Of a stretch of 64,000 nt of DNA, positions 43,426 through 52,195 are shown piece by piece (the first letter of the stretch is position 1; every line of letters starts with the position of its first letter). This DNA is from Angelobacter sp036557225 (GTDB lineage Bacteria > Acidobacteriota > Terriglobia > Terriglobales > Acidobacteriaceae). Position numbers and translations under genes: made by a program. Below the pieces are notes generated by a model. It searched no databases, had not been told where the DNA came from, and saw only the letters and a list, made by a program, of their open reading frames with translations. The stretch is from the NCBI GenBank assembly GCA_036557225.1, contig DATBHX010000067.1, positions 13,732 to 77,731 of the forward strand, written 5' to 3'.

Positions 43426-46400
43426 ATGTCAGCCAGCAAAGTGCCGCTTGTTACCGTGGACGATCTCAAAAGATCCATCACAAACCGTCCTGCTGACTGG
43501 CGGTCTCCGCACATTGACACTGTGGGCCTCGAGCAGCACCTTCGCCGTAACATGGCCGGCGAGGTTCGCTTCGACGCTGGTAGCAAGGCCATGTATGCGG
43601 TCGACGCCGGCAACTACCGGCAAGTACCCATCGCCGTGGTAATTCCTCGCTCCAAAGAGGATGTGGTCCACACGGTTGCTGCCTGTCATCAGTTTGGCGC
43701 TCCGCTGTTGTCGCGCGCCGGTGGCACCAGCATCCCCGGTCAAACTTGCAACGCAGCCGTTGTGATGGATTGGTCCAAGTACATGCACGGAGTATTGGAG
43801 ATCAACACGCAGCAGCGCTGGGCCCGCGTGCTGCCGGGAACAGTCTGCGACGAACTGCGCGATCAAGCAATGGAGAAGAGCGGCAAGCTTCTCACCTGGG
43901 GACCTGATCCGGCGACGCACACTCACTGTTGTTTCGGTGGGATGATCGGCAATAACTCCTGCGGCGCGCATGCGCAGATGTCAGGCCGGTGTCATGAGAA
44001 TGTTGAAGAGCTCGAGATATTGCTCTATGACGGAACACACATGATCGTAGGCTGGACGGACGATGCCGAATTTGATCGGCGCATCTTTCAGGGTGGCCGC
44101 GTTGGGGATATTTACCGCTATCTCAAATCATTGCGGTCCCACTACGGCGGCCTGGTGCGGGAAAAGTATCCGAAGATCCCTCGCCGTGTTTCCGGCTACA
44201 ACCTCGATCAGTTGTTACCCGGAGAAGACGGCCGATTCAACCTTGCGCGCTCCCTGGTCGGCAGCGAAGGCACGCTGGTGACGATTCTCGAAGCCAAGGT
44301 GCGTCTGATCGACGCCAAAGCAGAGCGTGTAATCCTGATGCTCGGTTATCCCGACGTATACGAAGCGGCAGACCACGTCACGGACATTCTTCCATTCCAG
44401 CCAACCGCCCTGGAGGGAATCGACGAGGACCTTTATCACAACATCGAAAAGAAGCACGGTCCGAACTCCCGCTTTCTCAAACTTCTGCCGGATGGGAAAG
44501 GCTGGTTGATGGCTGAATTCGGAGCTGAACAGCGCCAGGACGCAATCGATCTGGCCAACCATGTAGTGGAGGTGCTCAAGAGCAAGCATCACGCGCCATC
44601 GATGAGACTGTTCACTGACACCGCCGATATCGAACACATCTGGGAAGTACGTGAAGCCGGCTTAGGTTCAACGGCTTTCGTCCCCGGCGAAGCTGACACC
44701 TGGGAAGGTTGGGAAGACTCAGCTGTGGCGCCGGAGAATCTCGGAAGCTACCTTCGCGACCTCCGCGCGCTCTATAACAAATACGAATATAAATCGGTGC
44801 TTTATGGCCATTTTGGCCAGGGCTGCGTCCATTGCCGCGTCACCTTTGATCTCATGAGCGCGCCCGGAATACGGAAGTGGCGCTCCTTCATGGACGAAGC
44901 GACAGATCTATGCGTCAAGCACGGCGGCAGCCTCAGCGGCGAGCATGGTGATGGTCAGGCCCGCGCGGAATTTCTGTACAAGATGTTTGGCAACGAACTG
45001 ATCGAGGCCTTCCGTGAGTTCAAGTCGATCTGGGACCCCGATTGGAAGATGAATCCGGGAAAAATTGTTGATCCGTATCGCATTGACGAGAACCTGCGCC
45101 TCGGCGCCGGCTACAAGCCCTGGGAGCCAGAGACTCATTTCAAATATCCTGACGATAAAGGCCGGTTCGCCCATGCAGCGTTGCGCTGCGTCGGAGTTGG
45201 TAAGTGCCGTCGCAAAGACGCGGAGAAGTCTGACGATGACACCATGTGTCCCAGCTTCATGGTGACGCATGAAGAGCGTCATACTACCCGCGGGCGCGCG
45301 CATCATCTCTGGGAGATGCTCAACGGTAACGTGATCGCCGATGGCTGGCGCGATGAGAACGTGAAAGAGTCACTCGATCTGTGTCTGGCCTGCAAGGGTT
45401 GCAAGGGTGATTGTCCGGTCAACGTGGACATCGCCACATACAAGGCTGAATTCCTGTCGCACTATTGGGAAGGGCGGCTACGTCCTCGCCATGCTTATGC
45501 GTTCGGCCTGGTTGATCAGTGGTCCCGCATAGCTTCTCTGTGGCCAGGCTTGGTCAATCTTGTGACGCAAACGCCGGGTCTGAGCCATGCAGCCAGGATC
45601 GCAGCAGGCATGCCGCTCGGGCGCACCATTCCGGAATTTGCCCCGCAGACTTTCCGCAGCTGGTTTGGCAAACGAAAGCCGCGGTCGCGCTTTGCGGCGC
45701 AAGGAAAAGTCATCCTGTGGCCAGATACTTTCAATAACTATTTTTTCCCTGAAACCGCCCAGGCTGCGACTGAAGTTCTGGAGAATGCCGGATTTCAGGT
45801 TGAGGTTCCCCGCAAACATCTTTGTTGTGGCAGGCCACTTTATGACTACGGAATGCTGAACACGGCAAAGCGCTATTTGCGGAAAATCCTGAAGACGTTG
45901 CAGCCGCAGATCGAAGCCGGAATGCCTCTGGTAGTACTGGAGCCAAGCTGCGCTTCTGTTTTTCGCGATGAACTCCACAGCCTTTTCCCCGATGATCCGC
46001 TGGCCAATAAGTTACGAGAACAGACCGTGCTCTTAAGCGAGTTCCTGGAACAAAAAGCAGATTACGCGGAATTGCCGCGCATCGAACGAAAGGCGTTGGT
46101 GCAGGGGCATTGTCATCACAAGTCTCTGCTCAGGTTCGATGCCGAGAACTCCGTGATGAAGAAGATGGGACTTGACTCCGATGTCATGGCCTCAGGTTGT
46201 TGCGGCATGGCCGGTTCGTTTGGTTTTGAGCGCGACAAATATGACGTTTCAATAGAGATTGGCGAGCGCAAATTACTGCCGGCCGTGCGTCGTGCTCCGC
46301 TTTCTACCGTGATCATCGCCGACGGCTTCAGCTGTCGCGAGCAGATTGCCCAGGAAACCGGCAGGCGCGCACTACATTTGGCTGAGGTCATTCAGATGGG

Positions 46401-46560
46401 ATTCGAGCATCAAAGCGGCCGCGCCACCGACGTTTATCCCGAGAGGGTTCTTGTCGCGCGGCGCAGGTCCACACGGCGCAAAGCCAGGTTACAAGCCCTG
46501 GCTGTACTGGCTGTGGCCGGAGCGGGCGGGCTTGGATGGAAGCTGCTGAGAAAATCCTGA
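43426..46560 (+). CDS. FAD-binding and Fe-S-binding dehydrogenase fusion (GlcD/GlcF or YdiJ-like)
   Basis: A 1044-aa flavin-Fe/S oxidoreductase. The N-terminal VAO-type FAD domain contains RAGGTSIPGQTCNAAVVMDW and GMIGNNSCGAH, and a FAD-linked oxidase C-domain holds SLSGEHGDGQARAEF. Then come two [4Fe-4S] ferredoxin segments, C588/C594/C608P and C653xxC656xxC659xxxC663P. Two CCG domains follow (HLCCGRPLYDYGML and ASGCCGMAGSFGFE). A C-terminal helix (LALAVLAVAGAGGLGWKLL range) may tether it to the membrane. Relatives oxidise D-2-hydroxy acids (D-lactate, glycolate, D-2-hydroxyglutarate) and pass electrons to quinone. AAGGAGAG precedes the ATG. It is operonic with the enolase-family gene and the ASRT gene. 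Confidence 0.92.
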   Translation: MSASKVPLVTVDDLKRSITNRPADWRSPHIDTVGLEQHLRRNMAGEVRFDAGSKAMYAVDAGNYRQVPIAVVIPRSKEDVVHTVAACHQFGAPLLSRAGGTSIPGQTCNAAVVMDWSKYMHGVLEINTQQRWARVLPGTVCDELRDQAMEKSGKLLTWGPDPATHTHCCFGGMIGNNSCGAHAQMSGRCHENVEELEILLYDGTHMIVGWTDDAEFDRRIFQGGRVGDIYRYLKSLRSHYGGLVREKYPKIPRRVSGYNLDQLLPGEDGRFNLARSLVGSEGTLVTILEAKVRLIDAKAERVILMLGYPDVYEAADHVTDILPFQPTALEGIDEDLYHNIEKKHGPNSRFLKLLPDGKGWLMAEFGAEQRQDAIDLANHVVEVLKSKHHAPSMRLFTDTADIEHIWEVREAGLGSTAFVPGEADTWEGWEDSAVAPENLGSYLRDLRALYNKYEYKSVLYGHFGQGCVHCRVTFDLMSAPGIRKWRSFMDEATDLCVKHGGSLSGEHGDGQARAEFLYKMFGNELIEAFREFKSIWDPDWKMNPGKIVDPYRIDENLRLGAGYKPWEPETHFKYPDDKGRFAHAALRCVGVGKCRRKDAEKSDDDTMCPSFMVTHEERHTTRGRAHHLWEMLNGNVIADGWRDENVKESLDLCLACKGCKGDCPVNVDIATYKAEFLSHYWEGRLRPRHAYAFGLVDQWSRIASLWPGLVNLVTQTPGLSHAARIAAGMPLGRTIPEFAPQTFRSWFGKRKPRSRFAAQGKVILWPDTFNNYFFPETAQAATEVLENAGFQVEVPRKHLCCGRPLYDYGMLNTAKRYLRKILKTLQPQIEAGMPLVVLEPSCASVFRDELHSLFPDDPLANKLREQTVLLSEFLEQKADYAELPRIERKALVQGHCHHKSLLRFDAENSVMKKMGLDSDVMASGCCGMAGSFGFERDKYDVSIEIGERKLLPAVRRAPLSTVIIADGFSCREQIAQETGRRALHLAEVIQMGFEHQSGRATDVYPERVLVARRRSTRRKARLQALAVLAVAGAGGLGWKLLRKS

Positions 46561-46572
46561 ATAGGAGGAAGC

Positions 46573-46953
46573 ATGAACAAGACAATCGGCGTCAGAGAAT
46601 GGGTGATCGCAGAAGGGTATATCCCTCCGGAAAGCCATGGGCCCAAGCCGCAGATGTTGAGCCATGAAACGGTCTGCCTGCTCAATACCTCGAGCCAGGA
46701 CGCGCATGTTGAGATCACGATCTACTACTCTGATCGCACACCGGTGGGCCCGTACAAAATCACGGTGCCTGCTCAGCGCACACGCCACATTCGATTCAAT
46801 GATCTGACCGATCCCGAACCGATTCCGAGAGACAAAGATTTTTCCAGCGTCATTCGTTCTGATGTCCCGGTCGTGGCCCAGCACACGCGGCTTGATTCGC
46901 GACAGGCCGAGAACGCCTTGCTGAGCACAGTAGCATATCCTAGTGCGGCATGA
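46573..46953 (+). CDS. ASRT-family protein (sensory rhodopsin transducer homologue)
   Basis: A 126-aa all-beta protein of the Anabaena sensory rhodopsin transducer family. It has the hallmark VREWVIAEGYIPPESHGP, then ETVCLLNTSSQDAHVEITIY, YKITVPAQRTRHIRFNDL, and VPVVAQHTRLDSRQAENALL. There is no rhodopsin gene in the window. It lies 12 bases after the FAD/Fe-S gene with a strong AGGAGG site, so it is the third gene of that operon. Comparative work on this superfamily, as I remember it, proposed that the domain binds small molecules such as sugars. A ligand-sensing role for the upstream pathway therefore fits. Confidence 0.85.
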   Translation: MNKTIGVREWVIAEGYIPPESHGPKPQMLSHETVCLLNTSSQDAHVEITIYYSDRTPVGPYKITVPAQRTRHIRFNDLTDPEPIPRDKDFSSVIRSDVPVVAQHTRLDSRQAENALLSTVAYPSAA

Positions 46954-46965
46954 TCGTTCAGTGGG

Positions 46966-47442
46966 CTATTTCAATCGATAAAACGCTCCCAGCATTGTGC
47001 CGAAGACCAAGTGTGAAAACAGGATTGTCAGTGGCGTCTGCACTCCGTAGTGCAGCGCCAGAAATCCAGGCGGTTCCAATAAGCTTTGGGCCTCCGGTCC
47101 ATGTTGTTCGCTGGCCATGCGTGGATGCAAGCCGGGAAGTAGTCCCACCACGATGACCAATACTGCGATTCCATGAATCAAGCCGAACACTGCTCCACGC
47201 CACCATCCGGCGGCGCCTAATTGGTGAAAGAGCAGCACGTAGATCAGAGAGAATATCCATCCAGCAAAAAGGTGAACACCAAAGCCGTAGAGTTTTGCCC
47301 GATCGCGATCAAGGGTGAAGATGGTGCCCAGCATGTATGGAAGATTCATCCGTGTGAGTCCCAGGCCTTGGGCAGCAGAACTGATGGTTGTTAGCACGAT
47401 GGTTGCAGCAAATCCGCACACAAGCCAACTAATCCAATTCAT
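46966..47442 (-). CDS. Small polytopic membrane protein of unknown function
   Basis: A 158-aa protein with four likely membrane helices (about residues 3-24, 50-72, 80-100 and 133-154) and a polar loop (PRMASEQHGPEAQSLLEPPG). No catalytic motif or family recognised. The ATG overlaps the GH15 stop by 4 bases (ATGA), so it is translationally coupled to the glycosidase. It converges on the ASRT gene with 12 bases between stops. Confidence 0.75.
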   Translation of the reverse strand: MNWISWLVCGFAATIVLTTISSAAQGLGLTRMNLPYMLGTIFTLDRDRAKLYGFGVHLFAGWIFSLIYVLLFHQLGAAGWWRGAVFGLIHGIAVLVIVVGLLPGLHPRMASEQHGPEAQSLLEPPGFLALHYGVQTPLTILFSHLVFGTMLGAFYRLK

Positions 47443-49307
47443 GCTTGGGCTCCCGCGGACGTGCGCACATCGTCGCCGGTTTGCCCGGCCGGATGTTCTT
47501 TCCCCCGCTCCTGTTCCGCAAGCGTGAGCGCTGCGCTGATGAGTCCGATGTGCGTAAATGCCTGGGGAAAATTACCCAATGCTTCACCAGAGTCAGCATC
47601 GATTTCTTCTGCAAAGAGACCCAGATCATTGGCATATTTCAGCAGCGATTCGAAGCACCGGTGGGCTTCTCTGAGCGTACCCCCTCCCAGGGCAAGGTAC
47701 TCAACGCCCCAGAAGCCGCAAATGCCGAACGCCCCTTCACGCGGCTCGCGCCGGTATCGAAACAGCAATCCATTGCCGGCGCTGAGATGCTCGCATACTT
47801 TTTTATATGTGTTCCTCATTCGTTCCGAGCCCGCTTCCTCAAAGCCGTACCACGGAATACGAAGCAGCGTGGCATCGATTCCGTCACCGTCCAGTACATC
47901 TGCATAGCTTTGGAGGCGGTCGTTCCAGGCGCGTTGTTCTATTTGCTGACGAATACGGTCCCGCTCACGTGTAAACCAATCGCGTGGCACTCCGCTAAGC
48001 ACGCCTTTCCCCTCCATGGCCAGCAGGCGGTCGAGTGCGGTCCAGCAGAGCAGGCGGGAGTGCGTGTTGTTTCGCCTTCCTGACCGCGGTTCCCAGATGC
48101 CTTCATCAGGCTGGTTCCAGTTTTGGGCCACGTATTTTCCAAACCCGATTAGCACTTTTTGTGTGCTGCGATCGAATCCTCCGTTGCATTCTCCATATTG
48201 GGCGCTCGCATCAATGACCTCGCCATAGACATCGAGCTGGAGCTGCTTACGAGCATCGTTGCCGATGCGCACTGGAGAGGAACCACTGTATCCAGTCAGA
48301 TGCCTGAGTTCGTACTCGGAAGGCGCAAGTTGGCCAAATACCGTGTAGAGGATCCTGAGTTCCGGCTGGGTCAGCCGTGTAGCATGTAGAAGCCAGGTGA
48401 GGAATGCTTCCGTCTCTTCTAAATACCCAAGGCCCAAAAGCGCACGAACTGTCAATGAGGCATCGCGCAGCCAGCAATAGCGGTAGTCCCAGTTCAAGTG
48501 ATCGTCGATTCTCTCCGGCAGGGAAGTTGTGGGTGCGGCAATGATGGCGCCCGATGGGGCATAGGCCAATAGCTTGAGAAGCAAGGCGCTTCGCGTGACC
48601 ACCTCGCGGTACGGGCCCTGATATTTCGATCGCGAGGCCCATTGCTCCCACCACGCGATCGAACGCCGGATTGCGTCGTCGGCGCGTTTGCCTAACGCGG
48701 GCAACACGGCCGGCGCCTCTTCCGCGTAGCTGAATGAGAATTGAAGCGTCCCGCCGCGTTTTACGATGAGTTGTGCGTAAGCGCTGTGCTCTTCACTGGT
48801 CATCGGGATGCTGCCGCGCAGACGGTATGTCGCACGTCCATCATCGATACGCAATCCCAGTGGCCCCATATCGCGAATGCGCGCCAGCTTTGTTCCGTAA
48901 GCGGGGCGCGGTTGAAAATCGATCTTGATCGCGATCTCGCCTTCAGTACAGATCAGCTGGCGCAGAATCTCATGCGTGGGAACCATGCTCTGCCGTTTGA
49001 ATTGTTCTGATGAGACAGGCATGAGATCGGTAAGCGTGCCTCGTCCGCTTGAACAATGAAATTCCGTTTGTAGGACATTTGAATTGCCGACGTAACGGCG
49101 CCTGGTTTCGCACGGGCCAAGAGGCGCAATGGACCAGAATCCGCCTTTGTTCTGGTCCAGGATGCCGGCAAAAATCGATGGGCTATCAAATCGCGGCCAG
49201 CACAGCCAGTCGATTGATCCGTATTTCGAAATCAGGGCCAGGCTGCGGCTGTCTCCGATCACGCCGTAATCCTGGATCCGGGGAACTCTTGAATCGTACG
49301 CGGGCAC
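47439..49307 (-). CDS. Glycoside hydrolase family 15 (glucoamylase or trehalase)
   Basis: A 622-aa cytosolic GH15 enzyme. The N-terminal beta domain begins IQDYGVIGDSRSLALISKYG and GSIDWLCWPRFDSPSIF. The (alpha/alpha)6 barrel holds NWDYRYCWLRDASLTVRALL, the catalytic acid in PDEGIWEPR, and the catalytic base region LGLFAEEIDADSGEALGNFP. No signal peptide is seen. Bacterial members of this type hydrolyse alpha-glucans or trehalose; the sequence alone does not decide. It is cotranscribed with a small membrane protein and divergent from a DUF892 gene, a neighbourhood seen in stress-related clusters. Confidence 0.92.
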   Translation of the reverse strand: MPAYDSRVPRIQDYGVIGDSRSLALISKYGSIDWLCWPRFDSPSIFAGILDQNKGGFWSIAPLGPCETRRRYVGNSNVLQTEFHCSSGRGTLTDLMPVSSEQFKRQSMVPTHEILRQLICTEGEIAIKIDFQPRPAYGTKLARIRDMGPLGLRIDDGRATYRLRGSIPMTSEEHSAYAQLIVKRGGTLQFSFSYAEEAPAVLPALGKRADDAIRRSIAWWEQWASRSKYQGPYREVVTRSALLLKLLAYAPSGAIIAAPTTSLPERIDDHLNWDYRYCWLRDASLTVRALLGLGYLEETEAFLTWLLHATRLTQPELRILYTVFGQLAPSEYELRHLTGYSGSSPVRIGNDARKQLQLDVYGEVIDASAQYGECNGGFDRSTQKVLIGFGKYVAQNWNQPDEGIWEPRSGRRNNTHSRLLCWTALDRLLAMEGKGVLSGVPRDWFTRERDRIRQQIEQRAWNDRLQSYADVLDGDGIDATLLRIPWYGFEEAGSERMRNTYKKVCEHLSAGNGLLFRYRREPREGAFGICGFWGVEYLALGGGTLREAHRCFESLLKYANDLGLFAEEIDADSGEALGNFPQAFTHIGLISAALTLAEQERGKEHPAGQTGDDVRTSAGAQA

Positions 49308-49711
49308 AGTAGTTAGGATGAGAAACTTATGAGCCCGTGCTGCTCAGCAACAACGCTAGGTCAGGATACGCGAAACGCTCCAGCAATGATCTGGCGATGA
49401 AGGAATCATGTCTCCTGTCATTTGGAAACCGCTCAATCAGTACAGGTTGTGCCGTCACAAACCGGTGGTCGCATTCGTAATTGTCTGGCGTGCAGTATGG
49501 AATCCAGCTTGCGTTTCTACCGTCTTGCTGGCATCTGCCAACAATCTTTATCCATCGTAAAAAGATATAAGGCAAAAGGGGAGTCTCAGGATTGAAGACG
49601 CCTGAAGCGTAAAAGAAGTTCGACAAGGCACTGAGGGGACATCGCAGTCCTCAGCTATTCGACGAAAAAACAGCTTAACACCATCATTCTAACTTTGAGG
49701 GGATTAATGCC
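49308..49711. promoter_or_regulatory. Divergent intergenic region between GH15 and DUF892
   Basis: About 400 bp that must hold the promoters of both flanking genes. A minus-strand open frame (49327-49626) starts with TTG, has no ATG and no ribosome binding site, and is not supported. GAGGGGA about 10 bases before ATG 49712 is the DUF892 ribosome binding site. I could not identify a convincing -35/-10 pair. Confidence 0.35.
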
Positions 49712-50221
49712 ATGAAAATTATGTCCGCGAATCTGGAAACACTCCGTGAGCTTTACCACAATCAACTCCGAATGCTGCTCTCGACCGAGCAGCAGATTGT
49801 TGATGCTCTGCCCAAGATGATCGAGAAGGCCACTGACGTGCAATTGAAACAAGCATTTCAATCGCATCTTCAGGAAACCAACGTGCATGTAACACGGTTG
49901 CAGAATATCCTGCGGGAAGAGACCAGGGATGTCGAAGCTGAGACCTGCAAGGTGCTTAAGGCATTGGTCACTGAGGCAGAAGACATGATTAAGGACGCCA
50001 AAGACCTGGCGGTGCGCGATGCCGCATTGATCGCTGCTGCCCAACGAGTGGAGCACTATGAGATCGCTGTATATGGCGCGGTCCGCCAGTGGGCACATGT
50101 CCTGGGGAAGAGCAACCAGGCAGCTTTATTGGACCAGACAATCAAAGAAGAAGGCCATGCGGACCATCTGCTGACCCAGATCGCCAGCCGGATCAATTTT
50201 GAGGCTGACAAAGCGGCCTGA
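49712..50221 (+). CDS. DUF892 ferritin-like protein (YciE/YciF type)
   Basis: A 169-aa four-helix protein. The start ETLRELYHNQLRMLLSTEQQ, the middle AFQSHLQETNVHVTRLQNIL, and AAAQRVEHYEIAVYGAVRQW with KEEGHADHLLTQIA supply the Glu and His residues expected for a ferritin-like di-iron site (E in STEQQ, E and H in QETNVH, E-x-x-H in RVEHYE, E and H in KEEGHADH). Family members are induced by osmotic and general stress. Followed by its own terminator. Confidence 0.9.
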   Translation: MKIMSANLETLRELYHNQLRMLLSTEQQIVDALPKMIEKATDVQLKQAFQSHLQETNVHVTRLQNILREETRDVEAETCKVLKALVTEAEDMIKDAKDLAVRDAALIAAAQRVEHYEIAVYGAVRQWAHVLGKSNQAALLDQTIKEEGHADHLLTQIASRINFEADKAA

Positions 50222-50229
50222 TTCACTGA

Positions 50230-50269
50230 AAAAGCAACTCTCGATTCGGGTTCGTCGGGAGTTGCTTTT
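50230..50269 (+). terminator. Bidirectional rho-independent terminator
   Basis: Stem AAAAGCAACTC (50230-50240) pairs with GAGTTGCTTTT (50259-50269), leaving an 18-base loop that can fold further. A-run and T-run on opposite sides let it serve both DUF892 and the convergent TPP-enzyme gene that ends at 50304. Confidence 0.8.
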
Positions 50270-50303
50270 GCATCCCATTTGTCAATCAGAGTTCCCGGCC
50301 TAT

Positions 50304-52064
50304 TCAAACCAACTCTCTGACCCGGTCCGCGATCTGAGTAGTAACGATCTTGCTTCGATTCGGCTCGCCACGGAGCAAAGATTCAGCCAGTTTGGCTGCT
50401 TGCTCTAACGTTACCTTCGCTGGCATCGGGGCCTCAAACGGATCAACCACGGCCTCAATCAGCACCGGCCCGGCAGGGTTGGCGTTGATGGCGCGATCCA
50501 GGACCGAACCGCATTCTTTCGGATCGTCAATGCGCACTCCGACGGCGCCACATGCTTCCGCGAACTTGACGAAATCGATGGCCTGCAGGTCCACGCCATA
50601 TTCCGGATTGCCCAGAAACACCATTTGCTCCCATTTGATCTGGCCGAGCGTATTGTTCTTGATCACCACGACAACAATCGGCAGTTTGTACTTCACTGCG
50701 GTCGCCAATTCAGCCATCAGCATGCTAAAGCCGCCGTCGCCCACGAAGGCAATGCACTGCCGGTGTGGATGCGCCAATTGGGCCGCGATCGTATAGGGAA
50801 GTCCGCAAGCCATCGTGGCCAAGGTGCCGGAGCATGAGTAGAGCTGGCCCTTCTGAGCAGGAATGTGCCGCGCCCACCAGGTAGTGATGGTTCCGCTATC
50901 TGAGCTGACGATTGCATCACCGCGCAAACGCCGTCCGAGTTCGTGCGCCACAACTTGTGGCTTCATCGGCTTGTCCATATTGCTGGACCGCTTTCCCAGC
51001 AGCTCGCGCCAATCCTGCATGCCTTTTTGTGCTTTCTCCAGGAAGCTGCGATCGCCTTTCCTGTTCAGCAACGGCAGCAAAGCTTCAAGACAGCGGCGGC
51101 TGTCACCGACCAGCCCAACTTCAACGTTGTAACGCAAGCCAATACGAATCTGGTCGTGATCAATTTGGATAGCCTTGGCTTTACCTGGCTTCGGCATGAA
51201 TTCAATGTAAGGGAACGATGACCCGACAATCAGAAGCGTGTCGCAGTTTTCCAATGCCTCCTGGGACGGCTTGGTGCCCAGCAGCCCGATACCGCCTGTG
51301 GTAAGCGGGCTGTCATCCGGGACGGCAGCCTTGCCCAGCAACGCTTTTACAATAGGCGCGCCCAGAACATCAGCCGTTTGTTGGAGCGCATCCGTCGCGC
51401 GGAGCGCTCCCTGACCGGCAAGAATGGCTATTTTCTTTCCTTCATTCAGAATCGCCGCTGCGCGACGCAGATCTGCTTCGCTCGGAAGATGGCCGCTGTC
51501 GGCAGGAACACTGGAAACGTGCCCGGGAACATTTCGCTTGGAGCCACCCTTGCGATCGGCCTTCATGTCCTGAATATCAGTGGGGAATGTGATGTGGGCC
51601 ACTTTCCTATATCCGATGGCAGTGCGGCAGGCGAGTTCGGTCACGTTTTCGACGTGCGTCGGCCCCATCACTCGGGTGCTGTAAGCTGCCACATCCATGA
51701 AGAGCCGGTCCAGCGCGACATCCTGCTGTGTGAACGTGTCATTTAGATCGTGGAAGGGAAGACCGGTGATAGCAAGAACCGGCTGTCCATCGAGCTTGGC
51801 GTCGTAGAGGCCGTTCAGAAGATGAATTCCTCCGGGGCCGGAAGTGGCCAGGCACACTCCCAGCCTGCCCGTATATTTTGCGTAGCCACAAGCCATGAAA
51901 GCAGCTGCTTCCTCATGGCGCACCTGAATGAAACGAATTTGTTCCTGATGCGTGCGCAGCGCCTCCATGATGCCGTTGATTCCATCACCCGGCAGGCCGA
52001 AGACCGTGTCGACACCCCAGTCAATTAAGCCTTCGATCAGTACGTCTGCTGCAGTCTTAGCCAT
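50304..52064 (-). CDS. Thiamine-pyrophosphate enzyme, pyruvate oxidase/dehydrogenase (PoxB) type
   Basis: A 586-aa TPP-dependent enzyme. The PYR domain has the catalytic Glu in VRHEEAAAFMACGYAKYTG, the central domain has the FAD/nucleotide-type Rossmann portion (KIAILAGQGALRAT), and the PP domain carries the TPP motif from FVGDGGFSMLMAEL to VIKNN. It resembles PoxB-like pyruvate oxidases more than acetolactate synthases; no membrane-binding C-terminal amphipath is obvious. The likely reaction is oxidative decarboxylation of pyruvate to acetate or acetyl phosphate. GGGGAGGAG precedes the ATG. PoxB-type enzymes are typically stationary-phase or stress induced. Confidence 0.87.
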   Translation of the reverse strand: MAKTAADVLIEGLIDWGVDTVFGLPGDGINGIMEALRTHQEQIRFIQVRHEEAAAFMACGYAKYTGRLGVCLATSGPGGIHLLNGLYDAKLDGQPVLAITGLPFHDLNDTFTQQDVALDRLFMDVAAYSTRVMGPTHVENVTELACRTAIGYRKVAHITFPTDIQDMKADRKGGSKRNVPGHVSSVPADSGHLPSEADLRRAAAILNEGKKIAILAGQGALRATDALQQTADVLGAPIVKALLGKAAVPDDSPLTTGGIGLLGTKPSQEALENCDTLLIVGSSFPYIEFMPKPGKAKAIQIDHDQIRIGLRYNVEVGLVGDSRRCLEALLPLLNRKGDRSFLEKAQKGMQDWRELLGKRSSNMDKPMKPQVVAHELGRRLRGDAIVSSDSGTITTWWARHIPAQKGQLYSCSGTLATMACGLPYTIAAQLAHPHRQCIAFVGDGGFSMLMAELATAVKYKLPIVVVVIKNNTLGQIKWEQMVFLGNPEYGVDLQAIDFVKFAEACGAVGVRIDDPKECGSVLDRAINANPAGPVLIEAVVDPFEAPMPAKVTLEQAAKLAESLLRGEPNRSKIVTTQIADRVRELV

Positions 52065-52195
52065 AACACTCCTCCCCTCGCAAGAACACAGATGATCTTA
52101 GGAACGTCAATCGAAGCGGTGAGGTTGCCACGCAATGAAAACACCCGCACGAAAGGCACACTGCTTTCGCAGCTATGACTCTGGAGAATGTTCTT

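Noticed and set aside
46573..46953. Reading the ASRT gene as evidence for a phototrophic sensory rhodopsin system
   Set aside because: There is no seven-helix rhodopsin with a retinal lysine and no carotenoid cleavage or retinal gene anywhere in the window.
49327..49626. Minus-strand open frame of 99 codons upstream of GH15
   Set aside because: Starts with TTG, contains no internal Met and has no Shine-Dalgarno. Parts look protein-like, but without a homologue it is not supported.
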